Source of the DNA: Pelodera strongyloides
Taxonomy: Eukaryota; Nematoda; Chromadorea; Rhabditida; Rhabditidae
Assembly (NCBI GenBank): GCA_036852015.1
Contig: JAANDG010000202.1
Location: 62,001 to 126,000, forward strand
DNA: 64,000 nucleotides
Direction of reading: 5' to 3'
Positions 44,526-57,481 of the stretch are shown here, in pieces. Numbering within the stretch: the first letter of the stretch is position 1; the number at the start of each line of letters is the position of its first letter. A program made the translations under genes and the position numbers. The notes below the pieces were generated by a model. That model had not been told where the DNA came from and did no database searches. It saw only the letters and a list, made by a program, of their open reading frames with translations.

Positions 44526-47500
44526 ATGTCGCTACTCTTTCGCTGTTCTATATTTTGTATATTATTTTGCGCAGTTGCTGCGCAAATGCAGTGCAAGGAT
44601 ATGAACAATAATAATGTGGATTGGTGGGTTTCAGAGTTTCTTTTCTATTTTTCTACAGTGGCCATATGCCCGAACAGAGGGGGGGGGGGGTCTCCCCGTT
44701 TTGGGGAGAATTTGTACGTGTGATCCCTCTCTTTCTCTCACATCTCGCTGGGAGCTGGGAACATATTCCCGGTGTTCGTGCATACTGCCACAGAAGCATC
44801 TGCGCTGAATGATAATTAAGATAAGAGGTTCATGAAAAATGAAGATCTCCATTTAGGTACATTTTCTACAAACTACCTGAGAACAAATATTCCGACGATG
44901 AAATCATTAAAAATGGAACGGCTTTTATCTACTTGGACGCGAATAACAAGCAATGGGTGGGGGCATTCGAAGTTGTCGATATTACGGAGATTTGTTGATG
45001 TATTATAATGGGCGTTGGCTCTATAGAGAATAATAGATACAGTACGCATAACAAAACGTATGCAAATAACTGCAAATTAACTGAAGTATGTGTCTGCTTT
45101 CTTGCGACAAGATGCGGCATAACAATTGCGTTCTGACTACGGTACCTGGCCGCACAATTTGCCGCAGAATAACTCGGCGAGTTCTAGCTGTAAGGAAATG
45201 AGGTTTTCACAGTAATATTTCTGAAATTCCGGTCATTCTGCGCAAGTAAATCGACGGAGACTTTCTTCTCGTGGGCATATCCCTTTAAAGACGTCAAGGA
45301 AAAGCTAATAAATATTTTACGTCGATCATTTTGAACTTTTAGGTTCGGCCCGCCAATGTTACTATTATGGACACCAATCAAGCAGTAGCATACACTTTGC
45401 AACAGACATATGACAAGAAACAACAGCAGGACACAACTGTTCGTTCTTTACTTTATTTCATACTTTTTTTTTGCGTTTTCTGGTCTACTAGTCAGTTATT
45501 AACTTTTTAGTGTAACCTATTTTTTTCCCGCGAAATTGGTCACTTTTTGTTGCCGTCTTTGAAGACTTGCAGTTCCAGTTTTAAAGCGGTATAACAGCCG
45601 CTTTCTGAAAGCGGATTTTGGATAACCGCATTCTAACTACATTACCATGCTTCGTACGAAAATGGGTACGATTCGAGTAATTAGGCATGAAGTTGCCATC
45701 ACACGTTTCAGAAACCGGCCGCTATGTCGCTTTAATAGTAAACAAGGAATACATACCTTGACCAATGCAATTTCCAGGTTCTTAACATTTTCTACAACGA
45801 CGAGCATCCCGATAACGTGACTTCGTTTGATGCTGGACACACGAAAGGTGCTAATATCGTTAATTTAGTTACAGTTATTAAGTAATTAAAGTGGCATAAC
45901 AGCCGGTCTTTGAAACGTTTGATGGACAAATACTCAGCTGTAGCGTATGCAATAACTGCCCGATGCAGCGCCATTTTTAGTCTACTAATATTCATTTGCA
46001 TAGCATACAACATATTAGCTGTTCAGTTGTACAACATATATTTCAAAAACCTGCACTACCACTTTAAATATCCATTTCCGCAAGCCACGCACATTATCGC
46101 TTTAAATATTTATTCCAGGCGTGGTCTCATTTGATTCGACTTCTGGATATTGGCTTATTCACTCAGCCCCAAAGTTCCCGCCAGCCGACCATTATTTCTA
46201 CCCACCAAATGCGCACTATTTTGGGCAAATGGGAATTTGTATTAGTCTGGGACAAAGCTCGGTGGGAGACGTTGGTGAGGAGTACTTTATTTTTTTGATT
46301 ACTAATTTTCTTTGATTTCTTTCTCATGACTTTTAGTTATTAACAATAACCAATGTAAAACAGTAGAAGTTGACAATCTGATTGTGAGTTTAGCATTCCA
46401 TTTAAAAGGTCAGCCTCATGAGTAAAGCAATGCATGTAGTGTAGTGTACATCAATCCTTCACGGTATGTGACTGAGCTATATCTCATATCCTATATGGGT
46501 GAGGAGACATTTACGTAATATTCGTGTGCACCTAGCTTGCATTATTCGTATGCATATTACATTTGCTGCCTTACTCATCTTTCAAAGCATTTTTTTTTCA
46601 TTCGCATTTCAGCCACCCAACTCTACTTCACGCGGCCTTTTATATACCAATTTGATCTGCCGGACGCTTTTGCTACAGCATATCCCAATCTAGGGGCAGT
46701 CAAGAATGTGAGTTTCTCTTGGGAACTCTTTTCAGGGCTGTGATTTAGTTTCCTATATTCAACGGGCATATTAGTTTAGGAGGCCTATTCGGATTACAAC
46801 TAATTGCTTACAATTAGATGACATTTGAAATTATGAAAATGATAGTTAGTTGCCTAATAATATGCATACGAATATCACCCATTGTGACACTTTCGAGTTT
46901 CGAACAAATATATTCCCTGGCGTACAACGCGAAACATCAGATGCGCCTACCTCTTGCCGCACATCTCATCCAGGTCTTCGCCATACTCTCGCCAGGTGAA
47001 ACGATGCTCGGGAGTGCACGAGCACCTTTCCACCAAAACCTGGCGGAGTTTGGGCGAAGTGGCCGCGCCGCGCACCCTTTCATCTAGTTCTGCATCAATT
47101 TGCAATTGTTTGTTCAGCCCACCACCCGAGTTTCGTCAGAGTAGCGAGACGCTTATTTACCATAATTTCAGGGTGAATACCAGAAGGTTGCACCATTCAC
47201 AAGCATGAAGATTCTGGAAACTCTCGGAGTGAACCATTTCATTCACTTTGCAAAGGCACAAGGATTCAATAATGGTGAGATAGTTGTCCTGCTGTACCCC
47301 GAACCCGCGTCGGTTTCTCGTAAACATCGTGACTAGGCAATGCGCTATTGTACACCCCCTCTTTTTACTAAATGAAACCGCATGTACATGCCGCCGCAGT
47401 ATGTGTCGTGACTCTCGCACGACCTGTATAAAACTGATCGTGACCGGTCAAAAAGGCTCAACATACATGATGACAAATGGTTACTTGAATCTACTTCACG

Positions 47501-49758
47501 ACAGAAAAGAAAAAGAAATAGGCAAATGCAAACACGTTATACGAAGGTTTTCTACAAATGCAAATACGTTACACGAAGGAATATGTAGGAAAAAAAGTGG
47601 ACGGAGAATGGGAGAAATTGGAGAAGCCGCCGTATTTAAGAAGCCTCGGAACCAAGCACATCACGCTCCTTTACTCCGGCAGTTCAGCAACCACAACATT
47701 TATAACTTTCTTTATACTTGTTTGGAACAAATCTTGTCTATTAGTTTTCTACCACAGGACACGGTTCGCACATGGTGCGCCGTCCGGGAATCGAACCCGG
47801 GCCGCCCGCGTGGCAGGCGAGCATTCTACCACTGAACTACCGATTGCCTAAAAATCCTAGGTAAACTTAATAACAATGATTTTTTTGTGCGAAAACTGTT
47901 GTGGATGAATTCAAATCAAGGGACCAATGGGATATTTCCAGACATACGGTGGAAAAGTTAAGGTCTGTTCGCTGTTTTTTTGAAAATATACTATACTAAC
48001 GTGACCACTTTAGATCTTTACTACAACTTCATCTCGCCTTCACTGAGCACTTCACTTCTCACAGAAACATGGCAACATGAGCCTGGGAATATTGGCTCAT
48101 GGTGCGGAAACAGACAGGTATGCAAAGGGACAATGTATAAACCTTTACCTTAATTAACTTGACGATTCGTTCCTAAGCGTCAATTTCTATATAGTACGAC
48201 ATTGACATTGTCTCCTGATTCATTTAAACAAAAATAGGTTGTACATGTCGGTCACAACATCAATTTTTTCTTGAGCTGTATTGTACTGTATGTTGATGTC
48301 CGCGAGATATAAATAGTTGAATTTTTGGGCGCATTTATTAGCGTAAAGTATGCGGCCTTTGAAAGATGCTCCTAGCTTTCTCGATGCATATGACATGAAT
48401 AAAATCTCATTGAGTTTGTGAAAGACCCCCTTAATAATATGTAAATACCTAGGTAAACGACATTACCTATCTTACGCTTCCCTTCGGAGTCAAGTTCTCG
48501 AACTGGTAAGCGTACCGCTAACAGAAGTAATCTAGATGTATTAATTCTTACTATATTTTAAGAAATGCGGACGTTAAACTTTGTAAACTGCTATTCTAGA
48601 TACGGGAAAAAGCCACTGTTGTAACACAGTAATTTTAACCATTTTTACGAAACCCAAGTACAATGAGCAATTAGCACTTTATTTCGCGTGACTATATTAG
48701 CTCAAGTGCGACGCTTCTAGCAATGCACATATAATGAAAAACTTGTAGACAGACAATGTCATGACCTCCATTCATGTATCTATATCATGTAACTATATAG
48801 TGTTGTTAATTCACATACAGTGACAACTGACAACACCTTTTGACAGACACTGTTAATGACATACGGTTTAAAGGGGTCAAGCCGGTTTTGTATGTTGGGC
48901 TCAGAAAAAAGCTTGCCTTTTGAAGGTAAGGAAAGTGAAAATAAAAATAAACAAAAACTTTCATGTAAGAAGAAAAACGATTTCAAACCCCTCCAAAAAA
49001 CTCCTTCAGTATGGGATTCGAGTCGTGTGGACAAAATCAGAACTATTTTCTGCCGCAGGACCGTTTGCTGTTAGACAGCAAAGAAAAAGAGGAGGGCGCG
49101 AGAGAAATTTGTTTAAGTCAGCAAAGAAAAAGAGGAGAGCGCGAGAGAAATTGTGTAAACTACGGTAGCTGTGACAGCGTGTTATAGAATATCTGTGAAT
49201 CAGGCTTGACATGCCCTTTAATGTTGTCCAATTTAGGTACGACCACTCGAAATTCGCCGTTGCATTCAATCCCGGACCATCGGAAATCACACCACCACCG
49301 TTTGTCTGTGTAGGAGATATCAATAGACAGGTGAGCGGAAATACTAGATTCGTTCAAGCGGTACAACACGTGGTGTTGAAACAATATACTTGACGTCTGC
49401 AATATATGGAAATTTCTGGGTCCTTCTGAGCATTTCCGGCACAGCAGAAATTACAAATATTTTATTTATTTATTAAATAAAATATTGGTGTACATCAAAT
49501 GATATGATGAAGAGAAAGCAATTTATAACGCTGCTACTGCTACTGTAATTGATTAGCAATCGGTTAAAATTATATTTTAATTTATTCTATTTTTAGCAAC
49601 ATCAATTGGTGCGAGGTGGTGGTTCCCTGTGCCTCAGAGATGAGGATCTACATAAAGTGTACTTTTCCATGGCAGCCGAATACAACAAAACTTGCGTACA
49701 AAAGGACACGCTTACTAGAGAAAGTATGCTCAAAGAAAACAAAGTTATACTTATGTAA
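44526..49758 (+). CDS. Deoxyribonuclease II (acid endonuclease)
   Basis: Eleven exons keep phase: 44526-44623, 44857-44956, 45343-45438, 45778-45847, 46119-46274, 46613-46707, 47172-47274, 48014-48117, 48453-48505, 49237-49330, 49597-49758 (TAA). They give 376 residues, the normal DNase II size. A signal peptide (MSLLFRCSIFCILFCAVAAQ) is followed by the family landmarks: VDWWYIFYKLP, the first HxK site GHTKG (His119), FDSTSGYWLIHSAPKFPP, the cysteine-bearing GQMGICISL, the P-x-I-Y-Q-F segment, and the second HxK site YDHSKFAV (His295). It closes with CVGDINRQ and RGGGSLC. DNase II cuts DNA at acid pH in lysosomes without metal. Nematode members such as NUC-1 and CRN-6/7 degrade apoptotic and dietary DNA. 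I do not assign it to one of these paralogues. Introns contain family B and E elements and a tRNA-Gly-like sequence. Confidence 0.95.
44658..44791. mobile_element. Family E foldback element
   Basis: GTGGCCATATGCCCGAACAG mirrors TGTTCGTGCATACTGCCAC. It sits in the first intron of the DNase II gene and matches the copy at 35239-35371. Confidence 0.8.
45575..45735. mobile_element. Family B foldback element
   Basis: TAAAGCGGTATAACAGCCGC at the left and AAACCGGCCGCTATGTCGCT at the right, in a DNase II intron. A further degenerate copy lies at 45890-46108. Confidence 0.6.
47777..47846 (-). tRNA. tRNA-Gly(GCC)-like, acceptor stem decayed
   Basis: D-arm (GTTCAGTGGTAGAATGC), anticodon arm (TCGCC TGCCACG CGGGC, anticodon GCC) and T-arm (CCGGGTTCGATTCCCGG) are intact and match canonical tRNA-Gly. 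The acceptor strands (CAATCGG and ACGGCGC) do not pair. It is probably a recent pseudogene or a trapped copy in the DNase II intron between 47274 and 48014. Confidence 0.6.
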
Positions 49759-50396
49759 ATAGTATTGTATGCACGAGTAATAAAACAGTTTTTTTGTAAA
49801 ATGTAGTTGTAGTTATTGATAATAATCGTGGCATGAACCTTGAAAATGCGAAGGTGACACAATATGTGTAAGTTCAGTTGCTAACAGTTCAAATATTTCG
49901 ACTAGATGGCGATGTCTTTCAATAGAAACGTGCGTAACTGCGCGGATCGCCTGCAAGTACGCGCGCGTCGACAAAATTAAGCGCGGCTAGCTGCGCGTGC
50001 GTTCACCAAGACGCGCGTCTGCGCGTGCGAGAACGTAGCGCATGTACTAACATAACAGTTAGTAAAATCAAATGACTAGCTATGAAGCTATGGCCTCATT
50101 CATATGGCAGAAAAGTTTGCAAAAAAATATATAACACATATAACACACAAAATATATATAAAATATTGTAATCACCTGACACCAAAGTATTTTTGCTGCT
50201 GTTACAAACGTTAACAAATGTCTACGTAAGACTTTATGAGAAGTGCTGCACAAGCCATCATATTATCATATACATCCAGAGCAAGAATAAACGAATAAAA
50301 ACGAGCACTGCACTAATAAATTAGAGATAATACTGACTAAGCGGACGACACATTATTGTAGAAAATAAAAAAGCACAAAAATCCAACCAAAAAAAA
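49759..50396. other. Intergenic between convergent genes
   Basis: Contains a CG-dinucleotide-dense stretch at about 49925-50045 (repeated GCGCG and TGCGCGTGCG motifs) in otherwise AT-rich DNA. No gene seen. Confidence 0.5.
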
Positions 50397-53116
50397 TTAC
50401 AAGCGAGCACAAGACGCGATAATTACCCATCCGGGTAATTTCACCCAGGCCGGCACCCATCTAGCAAGGCCGTCCCACCCGGAGAAGTGGAGCATGTAAG
50501 AGAGACTGCGAAGGTTGGGAGGATGGCGACCTGAATAATAAACTTCATTGATACGATGAATGAGTCTTACAGTAACATTAAATGATTAAATGATTAAGGA
50601 TCGAACAAAGACTGTCTTTCAGGGCCGGGACGCTGTCTGCAGTAATCTACCGAAGGCTTAGGCTTAGGCTTAGGCTTAGGCTTAGTCGCGACTGTGCGCC
50701 CTGCGCCCTGTCCCACTAATCTACTAGGTCATCGTCTTTGAACAAGAACCAAAAGAACCATTAGCTCAGAATAAAAACCAAGAAGTTTCAGAAAGTTGAT
50801 TTTTCGTGTGCCTAATATCGACTTACAAACACGAGCAACAATTTGTGATAGTAAGCTCACCATCAACATCCGTGAACTTGTACTCGTCTCCCAGATCCGC
50901 CGTAATCAGTGTTCTGCCACTCTTTTCAATCATTTTGGGATCAGTTGCCAAATGAACGATTGCTAGACCCGGGTACTCGGTTGTCTCACCCTCAAGGAAC
51001 ATTGCAGCCGTCTAAATAAAAAGTTAAAAAAAAAAGTTTCCTTTTTGATTGCGTATTTAGTATTTATAGCTAAACACTTTGCAAAATTATAACGTGGACG
51101 GTGTTACATTGGTTATTACATCAGAATCAGAGGGTGTTATTTAGCGTTATAAGTCAATTTTATACTTTAGCATTACACATAAAAACGATAAAAACCACCT
51201 TCTTAGGCATAGCCTTTCCCTCATCCGCGTTTGCATAATTCATGACGAGTTCTGTTTTTACAGCTCCAGGCCATAGACTGACAACTGTCACGTTGTCTTT
51301 CTTTAGTTCGTGTGCCATGTCTGCAGACATGCGATCCAGGGACTCTTTGCCCGCGCCGTAGGGAATGTTGAATAGATACCTGAAGTAATTAGCTAATTAG
51401 CTTATTATGTAAGCAATTAGTAAGCATATGATTAGGTACCTGGTAAAAATAAACTAATTAGCTAATTAGTCCCGGCTACCGGTTAGGCCGGTTAGATAGA
51501 ATAGAGGACCAGTATGCTTATACAAGGACGAAGTATCTAATTCGTGGTACTGTACAAACAGGGTTGGTAAGTAAACTACGATAACAACACGTACTTGAGT
51601 GCGCCAGCGGATCCAATGTTGACAATCAAACCGCTCTGGTTCTTTACCATAATACGCGCCGCATACACGCAACAGTAGTAGTGATTGCGTAGACCGACGT
51701 TGTTCACCTAAAACGTTTTCTATCCTCATCTTTATTCGCCTACACACAACAGTATCATCTTTAGTTCCTTTTAAAGCCAAGCCTAAGCCTACGCAAAGAT
51801 AGAAGAGAAGTTTACACGTCTTTGGAGCATTTTTTTATTCTCATCGGTACAACAACTGATAGGTTTTTTTTATGCTCATTAGGTATCTAAAGGAGCTGCC
51901 TGCTTGAAAACAAAAAAGGAAGAAAACTCGAAAATAATTATATCAATTGATAAAAGAACGTACGGCTCTTTCTGTTCGTGCCTATTATTTTTAGAGGCTT
52001 GTTATTTTAAAGCCTAAGCCTAAGCCTAAGCTTAAACAAAGTAGGACGTTTTTTTCAAACATAACCTCACCTCGTCCCATACTTCAGGAGCCTGCTCGTA
52101 AAACTTTGTTCCGGTTCCTTGGAAAATTGCCTGGAATGAGTACACAGTAATTTAGCAACTACAGACTCTGTTAGCGTAAGGTAACTCGCATACGTTATGC
52201 TGTGATATGGTAATATTCAATGTAGTATCATCACGCAAGGCTGCCAAGAATTGTTCAGTGAATTACGGTAATTACTGAAAAATAAGAATAGTTTTAGAAT
52301 CTTACATTGACTGCCGAATAAGCGTTGTTTACAACAATATCCAGTTGTCCATTGTGTTCCTTTTCTAGCTGCTCAAACAGTTCCTGAAAGAAATGGTAAA
52401 TATAAACTATAGGCACATCGGCACATTTACATGGGCTTTTTCATAGAAAAGGTGATGTGGTCCACGCTGATTTACAACTTTCCCGTTTCTAGTAGTTTTA
52501 TGTCGACGTGAACGTACGTGACGTGACGTGACGTGATCTGAACATAAAAGTTACCCCTAAAAGTAAACAACACCAACCTTTACATTCTTCATATCACTGT
52601 GATCGCAGAAGAGGGCTATGCCTTTTCCACCCCGTTCGGTGATTTCTGAATACATTTTAGTTAGTCCAAATTATAAATGTTAGCGCGCTGGGCTAGACCT
52701 CGCTAGGTGAAACCTTCTCCTACTAACGTATCAACCACTTAGCGCTGTGCGAGATGGTTCATCAGGCTAGGCACTTAGACGGTGTACTCGAAGTATACTA
52801 ATCATTACCTCTTTTTAGCTAGTACGCCTAAGACACATGTTATTTAAATTTACATAAATTATTAACTTGTGAAAAGTATGTCTGTCGAAGCTACACTACC
52901 ATATCGACACAGTGGTGCCTAACGCCATGAAAAACCCTAACCCTGTGCTGTTTTATGCAAAGTTGGCAGGTTTCCCGAAGATGCAGCATCAGAGTTCTGG
53001 GCTGGTCTTCCCGTAATATAGACCGTGGCTCCCGCAGCGCCCAATTGTAGCGCAATACCTCGGCCAATTCCTCGCGAAGCCCCAGTAACTAGGCAAATTT
53101 TACCGGCGAGTGACAT
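50397..53116 (-). CDS. Short-chain dehydrogenase/reductase, DHRS1-type
   Basis: Eight exons keep phase: 52942-53116, 52578-52645, 52306-52383, 52071-52130, 51595-51707, 51199-51379, 50861-51011, 50397-50530 (TAA). They give 319 residues, close to vertebrate DHRS1. The classical SDR signature is complete: cofactor motif TGASRGIG (residues 11-18), NNA at 100-102, catalytic Ser160 in NIGSAGA, and Tyr172-x3-Lys176 (YGAGK). The C-terminal tail has several tryptophans (GWDGLARWVPAW), as in DHRS1, which suggests membrane association. DHRS1-type enzymes are NADPH-dependent carbonyl reductases of steroids and xenobiotics, usually ER-linked. The substrate here is unknown. Three introns contain TTAGGC telomere-like tracts. 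Confidence 0.95.
50654..50684 (+). repeat. Interstitial TTAGGC telomere-like tract
   Basis: About five perfect tandem TTAGGC units in the last intron of the SDR gene. Confidence 0.9.
51777..51791 (-). repeat. Short TTAGGC tract
   Basis: GCCTAAGCCTA, two units in reverse orientation, in another intron of the SDR gene. Confidence 0.5.
52012..52034 (-). repeat. Interstitial TTAGGC tract, reverse
   Basis: More than three tandem GCCTAA units directly next to the exon at 52071-52130. Confidence 0.85.
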
Positions 53117-56100
53117 CGTACTGTAAAACATTTGCATGATGTAGTAAGTAATTTGCATAATGTAATACATATTTTGCATATCAAAAATATCGAGACAAGA
53201 GAGAGAGTGCGTGAGAGAGATCAGAGATAGCAAGACTAAAGTTGACAGTAGTTGTAAATTCCGAATAAAAACGGAAGTTTGCACTGACATGTTCGTTTTT
53301 CATTTTGCAAAATTTGCTGACAGTATGCTAATTTGCATAATACAATGCACATTTGAATACTACCACATAAAAAATGTGAACATGGGTTTTCGTTTTCTTT
53401 CACCAAGAACTCGGACTTCGTACTTACTCGGAACATAAATATGTTTTAAAAATAAAAATTTAGAACTGTTCGAAACACCGTATTTAAAGTAAACAAGTAA
53501 AAATTTATACAACAACGTAAAAAATGGGAATTCTTTTTTTTTCCATTGGATGAGAAAGAACAAAATAGAAAACAAAAACTTGGAAGAAGTAAACATAAAG
53601 CGGCAAAAAAATGGCCTCGCTATCTTTTTTCAATTTTTTTCTATTTGCTCTCATCGGACGGCCAGGGTGACAAAGCAAACTACAGGCTATAAACTACACC
53701 CTGCGAAAAATGGCTTTGCTAGGCGTAGAAAACAAAATCAATGAAATAAATCGTAACTTGAATAGGCAGATTTTGAGATTACTACTTCGGGTTGAACATA
53801 TTGTTCTGACGTGCTTGCAAATCTTCATTTATAAACGTTTCGCCTTCAACGAACTACAAACAATGTGCGATAGTGCCATAGTGGAGACTGCAAATTATCG
53901 CTACCTTCAGAAATAACCAACTTATGAAAAGGGTGTGGTTGAAAGAAAAAACGTAAATATAACATGAATGGTTTGTAACAATTAGTAGTGCAAATATTGG
54001 CCCATGTGATGCATTTAGTTGAACACGTGCTCAACAACAATAACAAAGGTGCAGCACAAAAAAGACTGCTAAGAATAAGTAAGTTCAAAAAGATGGAAAA
54101 TATAAACAAATTGAGAAATAAGTGCTCAATTCGGGGTGTAGAGTATGATGCGTCAGCGAAAAAAAAGAAGAAATCTTTTATTTTATTTATTTTACGAATT
54201 ATGAAACAAATGTGAGGATTTTATAAATTTGTAATCAACCCATGAGTGAAAAAAAGCAAAAGAAAGCTTGTGCGTAGTGTCAGTAAGAGATGAAAGATTC
54301 GTAAAAATACAGATCTAAAATAGATTCTGAGAAACAATTTCTAGTAGCAATTTCAAGATAACTCGGTCATATGTAATATGAATCTTAATTTCATTCATGA
54401 AGATTATATACGTTTATTTTGACTACGTTGGTCACAATAAGCAGAAAAGGCACACTGTGTTTCTAATGATAAAGTAAACGGAGAAGCATTCTCTGAGTTT
54501 AGACTACAGCTCGACCACACCTCAAATAAAGTAACGTGTGAGTAAAGTACATCCTACATCAATTCTGATTTGTGAATTATAAAATATGAATAAGATTTCA
54601 AAACATAAACAAGCAATTCAATACGAGATATAGGTCAGTTATAAAATCAATAATGTTGTTTATTTTCTATGCGAACACGATAAGAGTCTATTCAGTTTCG
54701 TAACGTTGCTCTTTTGTTTACAAATAAACGAAATGGAAGAAGAAAAATAAAAGAAATACGGCAAGTTGGCAAACTTCATGCGGTCCCGAACGTAGTCGGT
54801 GTTGGGTTGGGTGGCCAAAATGACAAAAGTATAAGGGTTTAAAATTTTAGAAACTGCGAAAAAAGTTCGCCAAAAATGCTCCTAATGAGGTAATCACACT
54901 GAGGACACATTATTACGTTGGGAAGCTATGAGCCATGGTGACTTTTGGTATGGTTGCTGTATAATCAGCGGTCAAGTATGTCCCTCCTGGCCCCACCCCG
55001 AAAACGTCGAGCAATTCGTCATCTGGAACCTCGTCGCCTACTGCTCAGGACCTCTGCGGAACATGACATAAGCAAAGGAAACGTTGAATTTGAACTCCCT
55101 TGAATAAAGGTGCACGCTCTTGAAGCGTAAAATAAATAAAAAAAAAACTAAGGAAAAAAAAGTAAATAAAAGTGGCAAGAAATGTGTGCAACCTTCGTGC
55201 TGGAACAGGTTTCTTTTTTTTTCTCGTAAACAAGTTGGCGCGCACGGATGGAAGATCTTTTTATATTTATTTATATTTGTAAGTTTTTTTTCGTATCACA
55301 AAGATTTTTATTATTTCTGTCTGTCTTTAATGTTGTTATGCTGCATGTCAACTCAGGGATGGTTCAAGTTCAAGTGAGTAATTTTGGGAGATGGAATATA
55401 TTTCTCATCTCATTCCCTCAAAAATAAAAATAAAACATTTTAGCACATCTTATGCAACATATTTGCTGAATATTCCGTAAATTTTCAGATGGCGGAGAGC
55501 CACAAAAAACATTAGCGGCAAAAATAAAGCTACTGTGGCGCACTTTAATGCGTAGGTGCGCCGCAAGTATGCCAAAAGTGCGCACGCATCCTTTTCGCGG
55601 CAAACATGCACACTGTTTTCGTTTTTTTTTTTGCGCAGTGTGCAGTACGTAAGCTTCGCTTTATCATCAGCTATTGTAATTGTCTTTCATATTCGAATAC
55701 GGATCAAAATTTTAGTTTTTGACATGCACCTACAGCGAAAAGAAACCGAGTGAATGTTACTTTATTTTGATGATGCCGTAACGCGAAACATTGACGTCCA
55801 ACAGTCATCTAAGCTGGACAAGATACTGTTATAAAAAATAGAAGATCTATCTGCTCAATATTATTTTATAAATATTGAACAATGTCTTATTAATGTCAGT
55901 GCTATCAATTTACCAGCTGTTTTAGTGAGATGGTACTCGTAAGATTCGTTTACCGTATACGAGAAGATTAATCCGTTATTCAAATATTTTACATAGAATG
56001 TAAAACATCAATAAATCTGTTTCGTACTTACTCATCAGCATCTTTCACTTCAGTCGATTGGTTGTGACATACCATATCTAGATGTTTCACTCGATTGCAC

Positions 56101-56600
56101 CTTCCTTTTATTTTCTTCGAGAAACTTTACAGTTTGGACTCCAAAAATAACAAGCTCAAGCTTTGTAGATTCTAATATCTAAAATTTATGGAATATATCC
56201 TGAAATTTTTCACTTCAGTCTTCTCGATGTCCTTCCAGCAAAAAAAAAACTTTTCAATCTAATTATTCAAGAGTCAGTAAAATCCAACAAAAATAATCCT
56301 CCATTCAGCCTATTTGACATGCCTGTTTTACTACCGTTATTTACGTCGCACTAACTGGCAATTTGCGTACAAAATCTAAATTTACACCAGAGATAAGGCG
56401 ATTGCTTCCGTCAAAAACCGTTTTTTTTTCGTTTTGTGATCGCACTTTTGACTTCACGACCACAACAAACGTGCGTAAAAACATATCTTATCGTTCGTGA
56501 CCCAACCCTCTAAGTATGCTTTTAGTCTCACTCTAAACCTCACATGAGAGGAGAGTTATTGGTTATTGCTCTACATCTATGTATTACTGCTCCAAACATT
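53117..56600. other. Intergenic, repeats only
   Basis: AT-rich DNA upstream of the SDR gene. It holds an S2 element at 55020-55140 and poly-A/T tracts. A frame at 53710-53913 (MALLGVENKINEINRNLNRQ) is short and isolated, and I could not support it as a gene. Confidence 0.4.
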
Positions 56601-56604
56601 GTGT

Positions 56605-56756
56605 TGTTTAAAGCGGAATAACATCTGGTTTTTGAAACGTATTCTAGACTGTATTCCTAAGTATTCATGCTAAGTGGAGTCGAAATTTACTCATTATTCA
56701 TGGATGGGAAGTAGTTTTCACATACGTTTCAAAAACCGGCTGTTACCGCTTTAAAA
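56605..56756. mobile_element. Family B foldback element
   Basis: TTTAAAGCGGAATAACATCT, then GGTTTTTGAAACG, and the mirror CGTTTCAAAAACCGGCTGTT define the arms. Confidence 0.75.
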
Positions 56757-56852
56757 AAATTTTTTTTTTAATGAAATATCGTTAGAATAAGGAAATTTGA
56801 GGTGAACACGTCGAAATTTGAGGTGAACAAATTGTATTTTTATCGATAAGCA

Positions 56853-57336
56853 ATGATTCCCAAATCTCGACCGATTGATACGATTATTGTCGGAGCAGCA
56901 AGTGGGTTTCTTTTATTATATATTATTTTCAAAGTTCTTAAAGCGGCATGGCACGTGGTTTTGATAAGTGTGCTGGCCAGCTGCTCGCTGTAAATTACTG
57001 TGCCCTTCAACGCATTTCCGTCACATAATGGAACACAATTTGCATTTAATAATACACGGGAATTAACTTGTACATCAGGATCAGTTGAAAAACGACGCGC
57101 CATACAATTTTAATATTTGAACAACTTTAGACGTCTTGTTTAATACAAAAACAATAGTTTGTTTAGCAGCCCCAAAATACCCGGTAGAAAATAGCTGGTT
57201 ATCAGTTGAAAAAGCTAGACTATGTATGCAATATCGTACAAATTGCGTGGCAAGTTGCAATAGGTTTTTGAGCAGTGATTTTCAAACATGTTTAGATAAT
57301 AAAGGTAAACTGATAAACATAAGACAAAGAAGTTAG
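56853..57336 (+). CDS. Possible small secreted Cys-rich protein
   Basis: Two exons splice in phase, 56853-56901 (GTGGGT donor) and 57131-57336 (CAACTTTAG acceptor, TAG stop), giving 84 residues. The N-terminus has a short hydrophobic run (IDTIIVGAAN) that is weak as a signal peptide. The second exon has five cysteines (IVCLAAP, RLCMQ, NCVASCN, QTCL). The intron contains a partial repeat beginning TAAAGCGGCATGGCACG. I recognise no family, and it may be a fragment related to the Cys-rich gene at 33571-36474. Confidence 0.3.
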
Positions 57337-57481
57337 GTAGTTTTATTGGCAGTTAAAGATAAAACAGATAGCGCCTGAAACTTGAAACCAAACATCTTTT
57401 TTTCTTCATTATTCAACGACAGCATAGTCAATCAGTGCATAAACACTGTCTGAGAAACGCCTAGCTATAGACTTACTACAA

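Noticed and set aside
44526..49758. First read as a second PLBD copy
   Set aside because: The GHTKG and DHSK sites and the YWLIHSAPKFPP block are diagnostic of DNase II. PLBD blocks occur only in the gene at 57482-63790.
50654..50684. Chromosome end
   Set aside because: Only about five TTAGGC units, flanked on both sides by exons of an intact gene, so this is interstitial.
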